Origin: Hydnum rufescens UP504
Lineage: Eukaryota; Basidiomycota; Agaricomycetes; Cantharellales; Hydnaceae
Direction of reading: 5' to 3'
Length of the DNA: 64,000 nt
Assembly (NCBI GenBank): GCA_014904985.1
Contig: MU128940.1
Span: forward strand, 186,001-250,000
In this document: positions 60,738 to 64,000 of the stretch, one piece after another
Numbering within the stretch: position 1 is the first letter of the stretch
Layout: each line of letters starts with the position of its first letter
The notes under the pieces: generated by a model
The model's input: only the letters and a program-made list of their open reading frames with translations
Database searches by the model: none
Told to the model about the DNA's origin: nothing
Position numbers and translations under genes: made by a program

Positions 60738-61385
60738 CAATCGTTTGTGGCGTGAAGTCAGTCTATTTTTGTGTTTTGTGCCCTGTATCATACTGTATGT
60801 AAGGGGCCTTTGTCGCGCATAAATTTGGAACCTGTCTCCCGAGCCGAGTTATCTGCCGGTCCCCCCTTCCTCCCCCCCGGAGAGTGCACCCCGGACTGTA
60901 CTGAGAAACAGAGAATACCTGCGGGGGGATCCCTCTTCGCCCGCAAATGCCTTTCACGAAAATAATAACCGTTTGTATATGTTATTACGTCTTGGATACC
61001 CGGCCGGATTCCCAAATGCCTAGGCCCGACAGAAGGGCCGATTAGGCACGCCGAGGTCAGCGGTCCAACTGATCAATGGGGGTTCTGTGGCTCCAGCACA
61101 GCCACAGACCTTCGCATCCTTTCCCATGTATTCAAATTGTGAAGCATCGGGTAGGTATCACCGAGTAATTGGACCCACATCCCAGATAGCCATCATTGGG
61201 CGCTTCAAGTCCATCCGCAGAAGATTCCCAATGCCGATATATCGGTGGATTTCGGAGAATGCCGAAATTTGCTTCCGAAAATTGAATTTTGATTGAATTT
61301 ATTGGATCGCCTCTCCCAACGCGTACTAAATTGTCATCCTTCATTTGACGCCTGTCATCAAACACCCCTGCAGGACGTGCTCATC
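60738..61385. other. Intergenic region
   Basis: 3' flank of carbonic anhydrase and promoter of DRG2. Contains C/G homopolymer runs near 60860-60930 and a perfect palindrome CCGATATATCGG at 61234-61245, about 140 bp before the DRG2 start. No gene recognised. Confidence 0.5.
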
Positions 61386-63885
61386 ATGGGTGTCTTAGAG
61401 AAAGTCGGTCGATCCTGGGCAATCGGTGTTCCTGTACTGACTTGGAGGCTCGTTCGCACAGATCAAGCAGATCGAGGGCAAGCATGCGTTCCCTACAGAC
61501 TATATTGTATATCTAGGCTCATGCTGTCGATCAAAAACCTACTGCGTCTTGATCTCCCTGTGGTCTGGCGGCGTTAGAGGAGATGGCGCGGAGTAAGTCG
61601 ATCAATATTGCGGCCGGCGTCTACAATATTGATGACTTAGGCTTTGACTATTAAGCACAAAAGAACAAGGTTCATCTCCGAATTATTTGGCTCAATTTGT
61701 CTTTTGACCTGAGCGCTACCCCTGCCTATCTTCCCAAGGCTACCGAATATCATCTAGGTCTGCTGAAAGCGAAACTCGCACGGTACCGCCAACAGTTACT
61801 GGAGCCTACATCGAAATCCGGGAAAGCTGGAGAGGGCTTCGACGTTCAAAAGAGTGGAGGTTGGTCAGATGTTCGCACTTACCATGATCGTGAGGATGCT
61901 TCTAACGTACTCGCATTCTGGCAGATGCACGAGTGGCTTTGATTGGCTTCCCATCCGTTGGAAAGTCAACTTTACTGTCCAAGATGACTAACACTGTGTC
62001 TGAGAGCGCCGCGTATGAATTCACGACGCTTACAGCGATCCCCGTGGGTCTTTGCATCTCTTTTGTTCGGTTCAACATCTGCTTCTCTGCTTACTCTGAA
62101 TTATCAATAGGGTGTGATGGAATACCACGGTGCGAGAATACAATTGCTAGATCTTCCGGTGAGTCTGCCCTATCTCGCCCCCCTTGTAGCTTTGTAATCT
62201 CGATCACATCATCAGGGGATCGTGGAGGGCGCTAGCCAAGGTGAGCCACATGCCTCAATCGTAACTATGTGAGTGATAACCGTCCTCCGCGCTTCCGCAG
62301 GGAGAGGACGCGGGAGACAAGTTGTTTCCGTAGCAAAGACTGCTGATTTGATTATCATCATGCTTGATGCGACAAAATCTTTGGAGCAAAAGCATTTGCT
62401 AGAAGTGGAGTTGGATACTGTCGGAGTCCGCCTGAACAAGACCAAACCAGACGGTACGTTCATGTCGCCCGGAATCGCCTCACCTGGATGAATACATTCT
62501 ATGTACTCTGATCCATAACAGTCGTATTCAAGCAGAAGCCTGCTGGTGGAGTAAGTATCATATGCTTGGGCGTCTTCCTCCCCTTAGTAATAAATTGTCT
62601 CATTCCTTTTACATCTCCCAGATTACGGTCCGAACGTTCTTTGTTATCAGATATTCTGATATGATCTCAGCTTTTGAAATTCCTCTGCAGCTCAATACAA
62701 CTGTAAAGCTGACGAAAATGGACGAGAAGACGGTTCGGACAGTCCTTGCTGGCTACAAGATTCATAATTGTGATGTGATGATTCGCGAAGATGTACGGAA
62801 TTTCAAAGTCTTTTGTCCTTGACGTGCTCTTAACGTGCTAGTTCTGTGCCATAGATCACCGTCGATGAGTTCATTGACGTACTACTTGGGAATCGAAAAT
62901 ACATTCCATGTTTGTATGTCCTCAACAAGATTGATGGTATCAGCCTTGAAGAGGTAGATCGCCTGGCCCATCAACGTAACACGGTCGTGATTAGTTGCGA
63001 AATGGGCCTCAAGTATGGCTTTTCCTATCGCTCAGTGTCTTCGAAGCAACAATTTAATTGATTCCATGTATGTAGCTTGGACTATCTGGTGGAGCGTATA
63101 TGGGAGGTAAGTTTTCACAGCATCCATACTAACAGTCCAATTTTCCATATTGGTAACCTTGTTTCTTGCGATTCTCCCGGAATGGTTCACCAGATGCTCG
63201 GTCTCGTAAAAGTGTACACGAAGAAGCGTGGTGCTCACCCGGATCTAGAAGATCCTATATGCATGCGGAAAGGTTCAACAATTGAGGTAGCTAAAACGTC
63301 TCTTTTGCTTGTAACAGCGCTGCTCCCCGCCCACCTTCTCACCAGAACATACATAAGGCATCTCTACTGACGGAGCTCTTTCTTTGACAGGACGTCTGCC
63401 ATGGCATTCATAAATCGCTGGCGGCCAATTTCCGCTATGCATTAGTCTGGTCCGTATCTCTCACTAAACTGTTATCATTACAGAACGACGATATCTCAAA
63501 CGTATCCCATTGGCTGATCTCTCACAATCCAAATCTCAGGGGCAAGTCTTCAAAATTTTCTCCACATGCGCAAAAGGTGAGGCACCCAATGCCCGAGGCG
63601 AAGGGGCGTGATTTAATGCCGGAAAAATCAAAATCGTGACCATTATTGCAATTGAATTGGCAGGTCGGTCTAACGCACCTCGTCCAAGATGAGGATGTGG
63701 TCAGCAGTGAGTGTTGTTGCCCTCCCTCCCCTTGCCCTCCCCTCTTCCCCGCACGTTTGCATTAAGCAATCAAAACAACACACGTCTCACTTACAAACTG
63801 CCCTTCCTTCTTTTCCGCACGACCGATGCGTTGCCGTTCCTGTTTTACCTTTGTGTCCACGCACCCCGAAGTTTTCACCAAATGA
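61386..63885 (+). CDS. RBG2: DRG2/Rbg2 developmentally regulated GTPase
   Basis: TRAFAC-class GTPase that binds a DFRP partner (Gir2/DFRP2) and assists translation elongation. Start 61386: MGVLEK, intron, IKQIE, intron, EEMAR, intron, TQKNK, intron, [21 protein letters not shown] domain: G1 [10 protein letters not shown]2 region [14 protein letters not shown]3 LLDLPGIVEGAS, then [20 protein letters not shown], and G4 [19 protein letters not shown]. The C-terminal TGS part is [56 protein letters not shown], stop 63885. The second intron (61478-61577) begins GC instead of GT, and the exons on both sides join exactly to the family sequence. More than ten introns; frame intact. Confidence 0.93.
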
Positions 63886-63907
63886 AGGATTCGAGCGCGC
63901 CCCTCAC

Positions 63908-63946
63908 CTTCGTGCGCGTACGTGTGCGCGCGCGTGTGTGTGCGTG
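63908..63946. repeat. GT/CG microsatellite
   Basis: Alternating purine-pyrimidine run (TGCGCGTACGTGTGCGCGCG and onwards) just after the DRG2 stop. A simple repeat of the kind able to adopt Z-DNA. Confidence 0.7.
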
Positions 63947-64000
63947 TAATTGTGTATGACCATACATACTGTATGCATTGTGGCTCGACTGATAAGCATA

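Overview
The window reads as nuclear DNA of a filamentous basidiomycete, most likely an Agaricomycete. Conserved eukaryotic genes are cut by many short GT-AG introns of about 50-100 nt. Genes sit close together on both strands. Several families are fungal or specifically basidiomycete: DUF6533 membrane protein, KRE9/KNH-like ectodomain, YOR1-like ABCC transporter and beta carbonic anhydrase. No tRNA, rRNA, CRISPR or prokaryotic signal was found, and the species cannot be told from the sequence alone.

Layout. 1-5.1 kb: two tandem, near-identical type-B carboxylesterase genes (minus). 5.8-13.1 kb: a tandem segmental duplication holding a quinone-oxidoreductase-like gene (plus) facing a V-ATPase subunit B gene (minus). 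The left unit has a frameshifted oxidoreductase and only the 3' part of the ATPase gene; the right unit has the complete ATPase gene and a 311-bp MITE-like insertion near its left edge. 13.6-17.3 kb: an RPAP3-like TPR co-chaperone and ALG11 mannosyltransferase, transcribed divergently from start codons 57 bp apart. 17.3-19.8 kb: gene-poor, with two inverted-repeat-bounded elements. 19.8-40.9 kb: a dense conserved block with a YOR1-like ABC transporter, V-ATPase subunit D, ribosomal protein L26 (uL24), an F-box protein, FRG1, a SAM methyltransferase, CWF19, a DUF202 membrane protein, a CUZ1/ZFAND1 zinc-finger protein and a PhoD-like phosphatase. 41-54 kb: an accessory, decaying region with two RPT3 proteasome-ATPase pseudogenes that share lesions, a broken DUF6533 gene, a LINE remnant and a TIR-bounded element that encloses a PIF1/Helitron-type helicase remnant and a second inverted-repeat element. 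54.4-64 kb: a KRE9/KNH-like membrane protein, a possible CFEM-type gene, a gene-poor stretch, beta carbonic anhydrase and the DRG2/Rbg2 GTPase.

The genes are mostly housekeeping (proton pump, ribosome, splicing, N-glycosylation, translation GTPase) and form no operon-like or biosynthetic cluster. I found no convincing new multi-gene system. The most interesting material is structural: the chimeric tandem duplication with an empty-site/filled-site MITE pair, the pseudogene pair with shared lesions, and the nested TIR elements. Single-base frameshifts occur even in RPL26, which should be essential, so some lesions may be assembly indels rather than biology.
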